From Cyclobacteriaceae bacterium (GTDB lineage Bacteria; Bacteroidota; Bacteroidia; Cytophagales; Cyclobacteriaceae), in the NCBI GenBank assembly GCA_019638395.1, contig JAHBTX010000002.1:372001-436000 (forward strand): a stretch of 64,000 nucleotides of DNA, read 5' to 3'. The position numbers and the translations under genes were made by a program. This document shows, in pieces, positions 35,770-44,623 of the stretch. Positions within the stretch are counted from its first letter, which is position 1. Every line of letters begins with the position of its first letter. The notes beneath the pieces are model-generated. The model was not told the DNA's origin and did not search any database. It worked only from the letters and a program-made list of their open reading frames with translations.

Positions 35770-36088
35770 AAGTGAAATGGGTTAAAAGGGTTTAATTGAA
35801 AGGGGTTGGGTTTAGGTTATGTGTACAAGAATCCGAACTGATGGTTAAATTTTAACCCAGTTTTAAATAATTATTACAGAATTCGATTACGATAGGGTGT
35901 TTTTTAATACTGTTTATAAAAAAACAATATATTTTTTGAGAATAATGGTTAAAAATTAACCTATTGTTAATAAAAACACTCAGAACAGACTTTGAGTGCG
36001 CTTTTTCGACTGCATAAGCAATGTTTCAACCGTTTGCAGATTTTTTAAAGAAGATGAAAAAAGCGCGCGCTATTACCGAAAGCCGGAA
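35770..36088. promoter_or_regulatory. Upstream region of amt with two GGTTAA-N3-TTAACC palindromes
   Basis: The 319-bp AT-rich gap contains perfect inverted repeats GGTTAAATTTTAACC at 35843-35857 and GGTTAAAAATTAACC at 35947-35961. Both are preceded by AT, with centres 104 bp apart. These are probable binding sites of a dimeric nitrogen or stress regulator. No sigma-54 consensus or exact TAnnTTTG box was found. Confidence 0.55.
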
Positions 36089-36538
36089 CTAAACCCGGAT
36101 TTTATCCAGCAACCTATTAAGCTCTGAAGCTTCAGCCTTTGTTAGTTTACGAAGTGCCCGAAGCCATTCGGTGGATTGGGAATCAATGCGTTTTAAAAGT
36201 TGAAGGCCTTTAGTTGTTATAGAGATATCTACCTGCCTGCGGTTGGTTGCACACAACTCGCGTGTTACCCAACCTTTTTGTCTTAATTTTTCTACCAACC
36301 GGGTGCAGTTGCTGTTCTTATCAATCATGCGGGCGGTTATATCCAGCAACATCATCGGCTTGGGATGGCTGCCCCGCAGAATGCGCAGCACGTTAAATTG
36401 CTCGGGCGTGAGGTCGTATTGCCTTAGAAAGTTTGCATTCTGGTTGTAGAGCCAGCTTCCGGTAACCAAAATGTTAATGGCCGCCTTGTGGTGCTCGCTT
36501 TGAAAATGTTCCTGCCTGATTTCCGATTCGAGTGACAT
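36089..36538 (-). CDS. MarR-family transcriptional regulator
   Basis: This is a 149-residue winged-helix repressor. Helix 1 spans HHKAAINILVTGSWLYNQN. The DNA-binding part has LTPEQFNVLRILRGSHPKPMMLLDITARMIDKNSNCTRLVEKLRQKGWVTR and the wing ATNRRQVDISITTKGLQLL. MarR proteins usually bind a palindrome in their own promoter and release it on binding phenolic or oxidising ligands. A perfect 16-bp palindrome lies 16 bp upstream. Its target could be its own gene or the divergent chloride-channel gene. Confidence 0.92.
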   Translation of the reverse strand: MSLESEIRQEHFQSEHHKAAINILVTGSWLYNQNANFLRQYDLTPEQFNVLRILRGSHPKPMMLLDITARMIDKNSNCTRLVEKLRQKGWVTRELCATNRRQVDISITTKGLQLLKRIDSQSTEWLRALRKLTKAEASELNRLLDKIRV

Positions 36539-36553
36539 ACTTTCAACCTCAAT

Positions 36554-36569
36554 TGTTGTAGCTACAACA
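36554..36569. promoter_or_regulatory. MarR operator palindrome TGTTGTAGCTACAACA
   Basis: A perfect 16-bp palindrome lies 15 bp upstream of the marR start and about 85 bp before the divergent ClC gene. Form, length and position are those of a MarR autoregulatory operator. Confidence 0.7.
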
Positions 36570-36653
36570 TTACAAACAAATAAGTTCTTTTCACTTCATT
36601 ATAATCAGCGTTACGCGGGTATTTACCAGCAGCATCCTTAATTTGCACGCGCA

Positions 36654-38432
36654 ATGCATACCGAAAAATTTTTACTGCGCACGCTCAAGCAGGTATTTTT
36701 CTTTGCCCGCAATCGCTTAAGTGCACGGCAGTTCTTTATGCTGTCCAGTGTAGTAGTTGGCGCACTATCGGCATTAGCCGCAATTGTGCTAAAGTTTTTC
36801 GTGCACACAATTGGTGTGTGGGTTAATTATTATGCCACCACCTACGAACAATTTTATCTGTTCGCACTCTTCCCCATCATTGGCATTTCGTTAACCGTTA
36901 TTTATATCAAGTTTGGTTTGAAAGGGAACTTCAAAAAAGGAAGTGCCGAGATTGGCTATGCCATTGCGCGCAAGTCGGCCAGGCTACCGGCCAACCAAAC
37001 GTATTCGCACATAATTACCAGCGCCCTTACTGTTGGGTTTGGCGGGTCGGTTGGGTTGGAGTCGCCCATGGTAAGTACCGGCTCGGCTATTGGTGCCAAC
37101 TATGGAAATTACTTTCATTTACCGTACAAAGATCGCACGGTGTTATTAGCTTGTGGTGCTGCCGCAGGTATTGCTGCTGCTTTTAATGCTCCTATTGCCG
37201 GGGTGTTATTTGCTATTGAAGTTTTATTAGCCGATGCCACCGTAGGTGCTTTTATTCCCATTATTATTGCTGCTGCCACCGGTGCGCTTTTATCTAAAAT
37301 TATATTGGCCGAAGGCATCATTCTTTCCTTTTCGCTGCAGCAACCTTTCAATTACCATAACCTACATTTCTACATACTATTGGGAGTATTAGCCGGTTTG
37401 GTTTCGCTCTATTATACACGCATGTTAGAGCGCACCGAAAAGTTTTTTGCTAATCGAGTAAACTACCGGTCAAAAATTTTAATAGGAGGCGCGGCCTTAT
37501 CTGCTTTACTACTGTTTTTTCCTTCGCTGTTTGGCGAAGGGTACGAGAGTATAAAAATGTTAGCCAACCAAAAACCGCTTGAAGTGGCAAACGGAAGTCT
37601 TATCTACAGATTTCTGCAAAACGACTTTACCATTTTAATTTTTATAGGTGCGCTGGTATTTATAAAAGTTATAGCGGTGGGGTTAACATTGGGCAGCGGT
37701 GGTAATGGTGGTAACTTTGGTCCCTCTCTTTTTGTTGGTGCGTATCTGGGCTTTGCTTTCGCGCGATTGATAAACTTAAGCGGTATTGCCCAAATACCAG
37801 AAACCAACTTTATTCTGGTTGCAATGGCTGGTATTTTAAGTGGTGTATTCTATGCTCCGCTTTGCGCGATATTTTTGATTGCTGAAATAACCGGTGGTTA
37901 CGAATTAATTATTCCGCTAATGATTGTAGCCGCGCTGGGGTTAACTGTTGCTAAATACTTCGAGCCACTTTCAATGGAAGGTAAAAAACTTTCGAAGTTA
38001 TTGAACATGACGGTTGATAATCGCGATCAATTCTTACTGAGTAAACTTAACCTGCAGGATTTATTAGAACATAATTTTTCAGCTATTCGTCCCGAAGACA
38101 GTTTGCGTTTGCTGGTACGTGTGATTTCCATTTCAAAGCGAAACACATTTCCTGTAGTTACGCGCGAAGGCGAACTGGCAGGAGTGGTTCATCTCGATCA
38201 TGTACGTGAAATCATCTTCAACAATAAATTATACGATACCACAATCGTAAAAGACATTATGACGGAAGCGCATGCTGTAGATTTAAATGAGAATCTTCCT
38301 GCTATACTCAAAAAGTTTGATGAAACCCGGCAATGGAATTTACCGGTGGTGAAAAACAAACAATACCTCGGCTTTCTTTCCAAAGCCCGCATCCTTACCG
38401 AGTACCGTGCCGAATTGATGAAAACTATTTAG
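36654..38432 (+). CDS. ClC-family chloride channel/antiporter with CBS domains
   Basis: This 592-residue protein has a ClC membrane domain (about residues 15-435) and a cytosolic pair of CBS domains (about 455-590). Selectivity-filter motifs are GSVGLESPMVS, a variant of GxxGxEGP that keeps the gating Glu, and GGNGGNFGPSLFVG (GxFxP). The CBS part (SFTIVV-type loops, then VKDIMTEAHAVDLNENLP) probably senses nucleotides. The protein exchanges chloride, possibly other anions, for protons across the inner membrane. It is divergent from marR and shares its promoter region. Confidence 0.9.
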   Translation: MHTEKFLLRTLKQVFFFARNRLSARQFFMLSSVVVGALSALAAIVLKFFVHTIGVWVNYYATTYEQFYLFALFPIIGISLTVIYIKFGLKGNFKKGSAEIGYAIARKSARLPANQTYSHIITSALTVGFGGSVGLESPMVSTGSAIGANYGNYFHLPYKDRTVLLACGAAAGIAAAFNAPIAGVLFAIEVLLADATVGAFIPIIIAAATGALLSKIILAEGIILSFSLQQPFNYHNLHFYILLGVLAGLVSLYYTRMLERTEKFFANRVNYRSKILIGGAALSALLLFFPSLFGEGYESIKMLANQKPLEVANGSLIYRFLQNDFTILIFIGALVFIKVIAVGLTLGSGGNGGNFGPSLFVGAYLGFAFARLINLSGIAQIPETNFILVAMAGILSGVFYAPLCAIFLIAEITGGYELIIPLMIVAALGLTVAKYFEPLSMEGKKLSKLLNMTVDNRDQFLLSKLNLQDLLEHNFSAIRPEDSLRLLVRVISISKRNTFPVVTREGELAGVVHLDHVREIIFNNKLYDTTIVKDIMTEAHAVDLNENLPAILKKFDETRQWNLPVVKNKQYLGFLSKARILTEYRAELMKTI

Positions 38433-38440
38433 TTTAGATT

Positions 38441-38944
38441 GTGATTCGGTTTACGGCTAAACTTCAAAAACAAACTAAACCTGGTGGGTGGACATACGTG
38501 GTTGTGCCCGCAGCTCAGGCCAAAAAATTAAAGGCTGTAAAAAAATCATTCCGGGTTAAAGGAACTTTAGATGCATTCGCATTCGCATTCGAAAAAACTT
38601 CCTTGTTAGCTATGGGCACTGGCGATTTCTTTTTACCCGTTAATGCAGCTATGCGTAAAGGAACAGGCAAAAACGCAGGCGATAAAATTGTGGTGGCAAT
38701 GGAAGTAGATGAAAGTAAACCCAAACTTTCGCGCGATCTGTTGCAATGCCTGAAGGAAGAACCGGAGGCTTCAAAGTTTTTTAAAACACTATCACCCTAT
38801 ATGCAATATTTCTACAGCAACTGGATTGAAAGTGCCAAATCATCGCATACAAAAACCAGAAGGCTGGTGGCGGTTGTAAATTCGTTGGCACAAAAACTAA
38901 ACTATCAGGAGATGATGGAAGTATATAAGAATACTATCTTGTAA
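38441..38944 (+). CDS. YdeI/OmpD-associated family protein with DUF1905
   Basis: This 167-residue protein has an N-terminal DUF1905 beta barrel (IRFTAKLQKQTKPGGWTYVVVPA, FRVKGTLDAFAFAF, GDFFLPVNAAMRKG). The C-terminal helical bacteriocin-resistance (YdeI) segment contains SPYMQYFYSNWIESAKSSHTK and RRLVAVVNSLAQ. Members are linked in annotation to bacteriocin immunity, with little experimental proof. It starts at a GTG 9 bp after the ClC gene, so cotranscription is likely. Confidence 0.82.
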   Translation: MIRFTAKLQKQTKPGGWTYVVVPAAQAKKLKAVKKSFRVKGTLDAFAFAFEKTSLLAMGTGDFFLPVNAAMRKGTGKNAGDKIVVAMEVDESKPKLSRDLLQCLKEEPEASKFFKTLSPYMQYFYSNWIESAKSSHTKTRRLVAVVNSLAQKLNYQEMMEVYKNTIL

Positions 38945-38965
38945 CAGGCTTTAATTTATAACGCT

Positions 38966-39724
38966 ATGCGTTTCAAAAATCAGGTTGCTATTGTTACCGG
39001 TGCAGGGCAAGGCATCGGTCTTGAAATCTGCCGCAGACTTGCAGCCGAAGGTGCACACGTTGTATTGAATGATATAGAAGTTGCGCTTGCAGAAGAAGCT
39101 GCACAAAAAATCCGGCAAGAGAAAGGAAGTTGTAAAGCTATAGCCGGAGATTGTGGCGAAGTGGCTTTCATCGAAAGGTTAGTATCCGATTCAATCCGCG
39201 CCTTTGGCAAGGTTGATATCATAATTGCCAATGCCGGCATCACGTTGTTTGGCGACTTCTTTGAATACACACCAGAAGATTTCTATAAGGTTATGCACCT
39301 GAATCTGGGCGGTAGCTTTTTCCTGGCACAGCAAGCCGCCAAAAACATGCGCGATCAAAAAACTGGTGGTCGGATTTTATTCATGTCGTCTGTTACGGGG
39401 CATCAGGCCCATAAAAACTTAGCCGCGTATGGTATGAGTAAAGCAGCATTGGAGATGCTTGCCAAAAATTTAGTGCTCGAATTATCGCCTTACGGAATTA
39501 CAGTAAACGCCATTGCACCTGGCGCTACGGCCACCGAGCGCACCAAGAGCGACCCCGGGTATGAAAACACTTGGTCGCGCATTACGCCTATGGGCAAACC
39601 TGCAACCACAACCGATATTGCGACAGCCGCTTTATTTTTAGTTTCGCCAGAAGCCGGCCACATTACCGGCCAAACATTAATAGTAGATGGTGGGTGGACA
39701 AGTGTAAGTCCTACACCCTATTAG
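38966..39724 (+). CDS. Short-chain dehydrogenase/reductase
   Basis: This is a 252-residue classical SDR. Cofactor motif TGAGQGIGLEICRRLA is at the N-terminus and NNAG-type NAGITLFG is near residue 90. The catalytic Ser lies in FMSSVTGHQAH and the YxxxK in AAYGMSKAALEM. GAPG-type TVNAIAPGATATERTK and the terminal GQTLIVDGGWTSVSP complete the fold. These enzymes oxidise or reduce alcohols, ketones or sugars, and the substrate cannot be inferred. It follows the YdeI-like gene by 21 bp. Confidence 0.92.
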   Translation: MRFKNQVAIVTGAGQGIGLEICRRLAAEGAHVVLNDIEVALAEEAAQKIRQEKGSCKAIAGDCGEVAFIERLVSDSIRAFGKVDIIIANAGITLFGDFFEYTPEDFYKVMHLNLGGSFFLAQQAAKNMRDQKTGGRILFMSSVTGHQAHKNLAAYGMSKAALEMLAKNLVLELSPYGITVNAIAPGATATERTKSDPGYENTWSRITPMGKPATTTDIATAALFLVSPEAGHITGQTLIVDGGWTSVSPTPY

Positions 39725-39817
39725 CTTGGAACTACACTTGTTATTTTACTTTTTTCAGCAAAGCACCCCATTCACCAGCAGAAAAAGCAGGGCTTAGAGT
39801 TGGCATAACTACAGATT

Positions 39818-40363
39818 TTAACCTTTTAATATTTTATCAATTGCTTCTTGCGCCAGTTGCTGACGTTGCTCCCAGCTTCCTTTTATTTCTACAAACGGAA
39901 CATGTGTGTTTTTAACCTCCTGCTGAAACAACTGCCAGAAGAACTCCCGCTTATCGGGGTGTTCGCGTTGCGGATCATCCACCCAGGGCACATCAATGTA
40001 GGTTAGCAAATATAAGTGGTACGTTCTTGCATTAATCAGATTCAGAATTTCATCATCGCATCGGCCATACTTATAATCACTCCAGATTTTTATAGTAATC
40101 AGGTTAGTATCGCAAATTACAATGCGGTTGGCATCGCGTGTCCACTCATCTTCCAAACGCAACTGCCCGTGTGCAATTTTTACAAGATCCGATTCCTGAT
40201 ACGGGTGTCCTAATTTATCCAGGTAAGCACGTGCATACTCTGGTATCCACTCGGTTTTATAAGCAGCAGCCAGGTATTTTGATAGTTCTGATTTCCCGGT
40301 ACACTCAGGCCCTATTACACAAACCTTCTTTACATCCACCTTGTCATATGCGGCAATAGACAT
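39818..40363 (-). CDS. NadR-type ribosylnicotinamide kinase/ATPase
   Basis: This is a 181-residue P-loop protein. Walker A is VIGPECTGKSELSKYL, followed by WIPEYARAYLDK, then ICDTNLITIKIWSDYKYG and LYLLTYIDVPWVDDPQREHPDKREFF. This pattern matches the C-terminal kinase domain of NadR (phosphorylating nicotinamide riboside), without the NMN adenylyltransferase domain. In Bacteroidota such single-domain proteins often sit near pnuC, but no such gene is seen here. It is a single gene. Confidence 0.85.
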   Translation of the reverse strand: MSIAAYDKVDVKKVCVIGPECTGKSELSKYLAAAYKTEWIPEYARAYLDKLGHPYQESDLVKIAHGQLRLEDEWTRDANRIVICDTNLITIKIWSDYKYGRCDDEILNLINARTYHLYLLTYIDVPWVDDPQREHPDKREFFWQLFQQEVKNTHVPFVEIKGSWEQRQQLAQEAIDKILKG

Positions 40364-40481
40364 GTTGCAGTTTACTTTTTAGGTAAAATTACTATTAAAA
40401 CGCTGAGGCGGATACAGAAACAGCCCAGGGGTTTCGTCAAATCGCGTTGGTATAATTATCTTTCGGTAAACTTTAAAGTGA

Positions 40482-41921
40482 GTGAAACGCAGAAAAGCAA
40501 TTAAAAACATAGGCGTTGGATTAACAGCAGGATGGTTGCTGCCATCGGTATTAGCGGCCTGCAAAAAAGATGATCCGGGCCCGGAAGTTCCTTTTAATGG
40601 AACCGTAGCCATAATTGGTGCTGGAGCAGCCGGTTTATACACGGCTGATATTCTATCATCAAAAGGAATTAATGTGCTTGTATTTGAAGCCGGCAATCAG
40701 TTAGGTGGCCGCGTACGATCTTTACGAAATCAGCGCGAACTTACCATTCAAACATCAGCAGATTTCCCGGTAGAGTTAGGTACCGAAATAGTGTATGGCA
40801 CCAATTCCGCATGGGGTAATATTATAAAGAACTATACGCTTACACGTATAGACCTGAACAGCCAAACCACCGAACAATTTATACTGGAGAATCAAGCCAA
40901 GAGCGCAGCTGATTGGGCAGGCGATACCGACTTGCAAGCCGTAAGAAATTTTATAAACGGGTTACCCACCTATGGCGGGGCCGATGTTTCTATGCAGCAG
41001 GCAGCAGGTTTAAGTACACGGGCTCAGGCATTGTTAAACTCGCTTGCCGGTAATCGTTTTGGTTCCAGCAGCGATAGGGTGGGCGCAAAAGGTGTAGCCG
41101 AAGCATTGGCTTTAACCGAGCACGATAACGTTGCCTACATGATCAAAACCAATCCCCTGCAGGATATCATTACTTCGCGCTTTAGCGGAGTAGTAGGCAA
41201 AATACAACTTAACACTGCTATAAAAAGTATTAACTACGCGGGCGAAAAAATTGTCCTTACCGATCAAAACAGCAACCAGACAGAAGTAGAAAAGGTAGTA
41301 GTAACTGTGCCCCTTGCAGTTTTAAAAACCGGAGGGGTTACATTCACTCCGGGTTTACCAGCCGCTAAAGTTTCGGCAATGAATAAAATCGGTATGGATC
41401 ATGCCCTTCGGCTCATTATCGATTTCAAAAAAAATTTCTGGGGCGAAGGCACTGGCTACCTATGGGGCGGCACCCAAGGCCCCGCTTATTTTAATACCGG
41501 TGTTGCCCGCAGCGAATTTTACAGAACGCTTACTGTTACTGTGCATGGCCCAAAAGCTAAACAACTTTCGGACATGGGCGATGGTATGTTAGATGCGGTA
41601 TTGGCAGAGTTGGATAGTATTTATAACGGCCAGGCTACCTTGTTTATTCGCAAAGTACTTAACGCAGATGCTACCGAAGGCGAACGGGTTTGGTTTAAAG
41701 CCGATTGGGGTAAAGACGAATTCTTTAAAGGTGGAATTTCCTTTTTACCACCTGGCTCCAGTGTACAAGATCGTATCAACTTCTCTACTCCAATCAATAA
41801 CAAAGTTTTCTTTGCTGGCGAAGCTACCGACCATAAAGGAGATGGCGGTACCGTAAACGGGGCCTTAAACTCAGCCGAGCGGGTAGCCGAAGAAGTAGTG
41901 CAGTCAATTATTAACGCTTAG
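40482..41921 (+). CDS. FAD-dependent amine oxidase, Tat-exported lipoprotein
   Basis: This 479-residue flavoprotein is of the monoamine-oxidase family. The N-terminus KRRKAIKNIGVGLTAGWLLPSVLAAC combines a twin-Arg-type start with a lipobox Cys, so it should be exported folded and lipid-anchored. The dinucleotide motif is VAIIGAGAAGLYTADILSSKGI, followed by EAGNQLGGRVRSLRN. The closing block FAGEATDHKGDGGTVNGALNSAERVA completes the FAD site. The start is a GTG at 40482. The gene is 14 bp upstream of the phosphodiesterase lipoprotein, probably in an operon. The amine substrate is unknown. Confidence 0.88.
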   Translation: MKRRKAIKNIGVGLTAGWLLPSVLAACKKDDPGPEVPFNGTVAIIGAGAAGLYTADILSSKGINVLVFEAGNQLGGRVRSLRNQRELTIQTSADFPVELGTEIVYGTNSAWGNIIKNYTLTRIDLNSQTTEQFILENQAKSAADWAGDTDLQAVRNFINGLPTYGGADVSMQQAAGLSTRAQALLNSLAGNRFGSSSDRVGAKGVAEALALTEHDNVAYMIKTNPLQDIITSRFSGVVGKIQLNTAIKSINYAGEKIVLTDQNSNQTEVEKVVVTVPLAVLKTGGVTFTPGLPAAKVSAMNKIGMDHALRLIIDFKKNFWGEGTGYLWGGTQGPAYFNTGVARSEFYRTLTVTVHGPKAKQLSDMGDGMLDAVLAELDSIYNGQATLFIRKVLNADATEGERVWFKADWGKDEFFKGGISFLPPGSSVQDRINFSTPINNKVFFAGEATDHKGDGGTVNGALNSAERVAEEVVQSIINA

Positions 41922-41934
41922 GTAATTACTGCGC

Positions 41935-43167
41935 ATGGCCAGCAGATTACTCATATTAATAGCCGCTTTGGGGCTTTCGTGTAGTGCTTCAAAAAAAGAA
42001 AACACAGCCCAACCCAAAGCTATTTTTATTATTGCAGATGGCATTCCGGCCGATGTAATTGAAAAACTTAACTTACCAACCTTACAAGAAATTAAACAAA
42101 GCGGTGGTTATACACGCGCCTACACCGGGGGCAATGGCGGCTATTCCAAAACCCCCACCATATCAGCCGTAGGGTATAATAGTTTAATTACCGGCACTTG
42201 GGCCAATAAACACAACGTGTGGGACAATGATATTGCTGAACCAAATTATAACTACTGGAATATTTTCAGAATAGCGGCAACAACAAACAGCAAGTTTACC
42301 ACAGCCATTTTTTCTACCTGGCTTGATAACCGCACCAAACTTATTGGCGAAGGTTTGCCTGCTGCGGGTGCAATTAAACTTGATTTTAAATACGACAGCC
42401 TGGAGTATGATACAGTTCGGTTTCCACATGGCGCTGACCGAAAATTTATACAACAGATTGACAAAGCTGTAGCACAAGCCGCTTCCGAAGCTATTACAAA
42501 CCACGCTCCCGATTTAACATGGGTTTATCTCGAGTTTACCGATGACATGGGCCACCTGTTTGGCGATAGTCCGCAGTTTTACGAAGCTGTAAAAGCTGCC
42601 GATATTCAGATTGGAAAAATCTGGCAGGCCGTTAAAGAGCGGGAAAAGAATTTTAATGAAGATTGGCTAATCGTTATAACTACCGATCACGGCCGCGATG
42701 CTGCCACGGGAAAGCATCATGGCGGCCAATCCGATCGCGAACGATTAACATGGATAACAACTAACAGTAAAAATCTAAATCAGCATTTTAATGCAACACC
42801 AGCCATGGTGGACATTATGCCTTCTATTGCTTCGCATTTAAACCTTACTATTCCTGAATCAATCCGCAAAGAAATGGATGGCGTACCTTTTATTGGCCCG
42901 GCTGATATCGCAGAGTTAAAAACTTCATTTGAAGAAGACGGGATATTGCTGCAATGGAAACTACTCAATCCAAAATTGGATAGCATCACCGTTTTTATCA
43001 CCACCACCAATAATTTTTCAACAGGCGGAGTTGATGAATACCAAAAATTAAAAACCGTAGGGGCCCGCGAAGAAAAGTTCTGGTTTAAGTATAATGCAGA
43101 TATTCCCTTTACCAAGATTCTGATAAGCACACCCCATCAGTATTTAAATACGTGGCATGTGCGGTAA
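41935..43167 (+). CDS. Alkaline-phosphatase-superfamily phosphodiesterase, lipoprotein
   Basis: This 410-residue protein has a lipoprotein signal (LLILIAALGLSCSASKK). Motifs of the nucleotide pyrophosphatase/phosphodiesterase type are IFIIADGIPADVI, the Thr nucleophile in TPTISAVGYNSLITG, His in GTWANKHNVW, DMGHLFGDSP and ITTDHGRDAATGKHHGGQ. These supply two zinc sites. Family members cleave phosphodiesters, phosphonates or phosphate monoesters. It is the second gene after the amine oxidase. The substrate is unknown. Its location is periplasmic, anchored to a membrane. Confidence 0.88.
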   Translation: MASRLLILIAALGLSCSASKKENTAQPKAIFIIADGIPADVIEKLNLPTLQEIKQSGGYTRAYTGGNGGYSKTPTISAVGYNSLITGTWANKHNVWDNDIAEPNYNYWNIFRIAATTNSKFTTAIFSTWLDNRTKLIGEGLPAAGAIKLDFKYDSLEYDTVRFPHGADRKFIQQIDKAVAQAASEAITNHAPDLTWVYLEFTDDMGHLFGDSPQFYEAVKAADIQIGKIWQAVKEREKNFNEDWLIVITTDHGRDAATGKHHGGQSDRERLTWITTNSKNLNQHFNATPAMVDIMPSIASHLNLTIPESIRKEMDGVPFIGPADIAELKTSFEEDGILLQWKLLNPKLDSITVFITTTNNFSTGGVDEYQKLKTVGAREEKFWFKYNADIPFTKILISTPHQYLNTWHVR

Positions 43168-43171
43168 TTTT

Positions 43172-44623
43172 TTATTGATCGGCACTTGGCAAACGAGAAC
43201 CTGCAGCCCAAAACAAGGTTGCTTTTTGTTTTTCAAACTCGGCCCGCAATTTTAAAAGTTTGGATTGCGCTTGTATAAGTTTTTCCTGCTGCACATTAAT
43301 TTTAAAAAGATCGCTTTCTCCATTTTCAAGGTTTAGTAATTCGCCCTGAAGCAAGCGTTGGTAGTTTGTGGCCATGGCATTTTGTTGCTGCAATAAGGTA
43401 TTGGTGTTTACCAATTGATTAAACGTTGCTTGTACCTGGTTAAGAATTTCGCGCTGGGTTTGGGTACGCTCGTAGGTTGTGTTCTGAATTTTTAAACGGG
43501 TTTGGGCTACTTTGGCCCGCTCCTTCCGCAGGTAAACAGGCATATAAAAATCCAATCCGAACTTATAGTTATTCAAAAAAGTAAATGTTTGAAAATCTCC
43601 GGTAGGCCTTAGCGGCTGATTGAGGAAATTATAGTTCAGGTTGAGGCGGGGTTTTAGAAATTCAACTGCCAGTTTGCGATCAATCTCCAATTGATCGAGC
43701 TTGATGCTAAGCTTTTGCAATTCGGGGTGATTTTCGGAAGCAAGTTGGCGTAGTTGTTCCAGTACTGTTATCGAAAAAACTTCAGCCTCGCCAACAGGCT
43801 GCGGGGCTAATTGCTCAGAAATCTGTAACGGATTGCCGAGCGAATCCCATAAATAATTGGAAAGTTTTACCGAAGCATTAATCAAATCGAGGTACGATTC
43901 CTGGCGTTCAACCTGGCGCTGTTGCCGCGTAATATCGGCCTGCAGTGTATCTAACCCACTGGCTTCTCCCATTTGTTCATTTAAGCGCACGCGCCTGAAA
44001 ATTTCTTCTGCAATTTGGGCATTGCGTGTATTCAGTTGATAATTGAAGTAAGCATAATACCATTGCCAATAATCCTTAGCGGCCTCCAATAAAATCTTGT
44101 TAATTAATTTTAATTTTTCAGCCTCAGCCAGGTTAGCCCCTAATTGTGCCTGCTGCAGGGTGGCCCTGCGCTCGTCCGTAAACAAACCCCGCCCCAGGGG
44201 TAACGATAACCCTGCAAATAGCTGGCGGTTATAATCTTCATCGGGTAACTGGCTTTCGGTACTTAAGTACGTACCGGTATTGCGCTCAATACCCACTTTC
44301 GGATCTACCGGAAACCAGGTGGGAATGGTAAACGCTCCGTACCACTTATTGTAATATTCCTTTTGATCGTATTCTTTCAGGTTTCCTTGTACTTCAATTT
44401 TCGGATCGAACGAGCCCCGCGCAAACCGAATATCTTGTTGGGCTGCATCGCTTAACAAGTTGGCTTGTTTAATAAGCGGATGATATTGCCACATGGACGC
44501 ATACAAATTATTAAGCGTAAACGTAGGTACGCTATCGGGCAACTGCATGGCTGTTTGCAAAGCAGATTGAGCCTGGCTGTTAACCACGCACACAACTAAT
44601 AGTGCTGTAATTACCGCCCTCAT
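43172..44623 (-). CDS. TolC-family outer-membrane channel of an ABC exporter
   Basis: This 483-residue protein has a signal peptide (MRAVITALLVVCVVNSQAQ). Two repeats of long coiled-coil regions match the TolC/OMF fold: FTLNNLYASMWQYHPLIKQANLLSDAAQQDI and, later, VQATFNQLVNTNTLLQQQNAMATNYQRLLQGE. Together with the HlyD-like adaptor and ABC protein it forms a tripartite pump. It is the last gene of the four-gene operon tetR-abc-hlyD-tolC and overlaps the HlyD gene by 4 bp (ATGA). Confidence 0.88.
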   Translation of the reverse strand: MRAVITALLVVCVVNSQAQSALQTAMQLPDSVPTFTLNNLYASMWQYHPLIKQANLLSDAAQQDIRFARGSFDPKIEVQGNLKEYDQKEYYNKWYGAFTIPTWFPVDPKVGIERNTGTYLSTESQLPDEDYNRQLFAGLSLPLGRGLFTDERRATLQQAQLGANLAEAEKLKLINKILLEAAKDYWQWYYAYFNYQLNTRNAQIAEEIFRRVRLNEQMGEASGLDTLQADITRQQRQVERQESYLDLINASVKLSNYLWDSLGNPLQISEQLAPQPVGEAEVFSITVLEQLRQLASENHPELQKLSIKLDQLEIDRKLAVEFLKPRLNLNYNFLNQPLRPTGDFQTFTFLNNYKFGLDFYMPVYLRKERAKVAQTRLKIQNTTYERTQTQREILNQVQATFNQLVNTNTLLQQQNAMATNYQRLLQGELLNLENGESDLFKINVQQEKLIQAQSKLLKLRAEFEKQKATLFWAAGSRLPSADQ

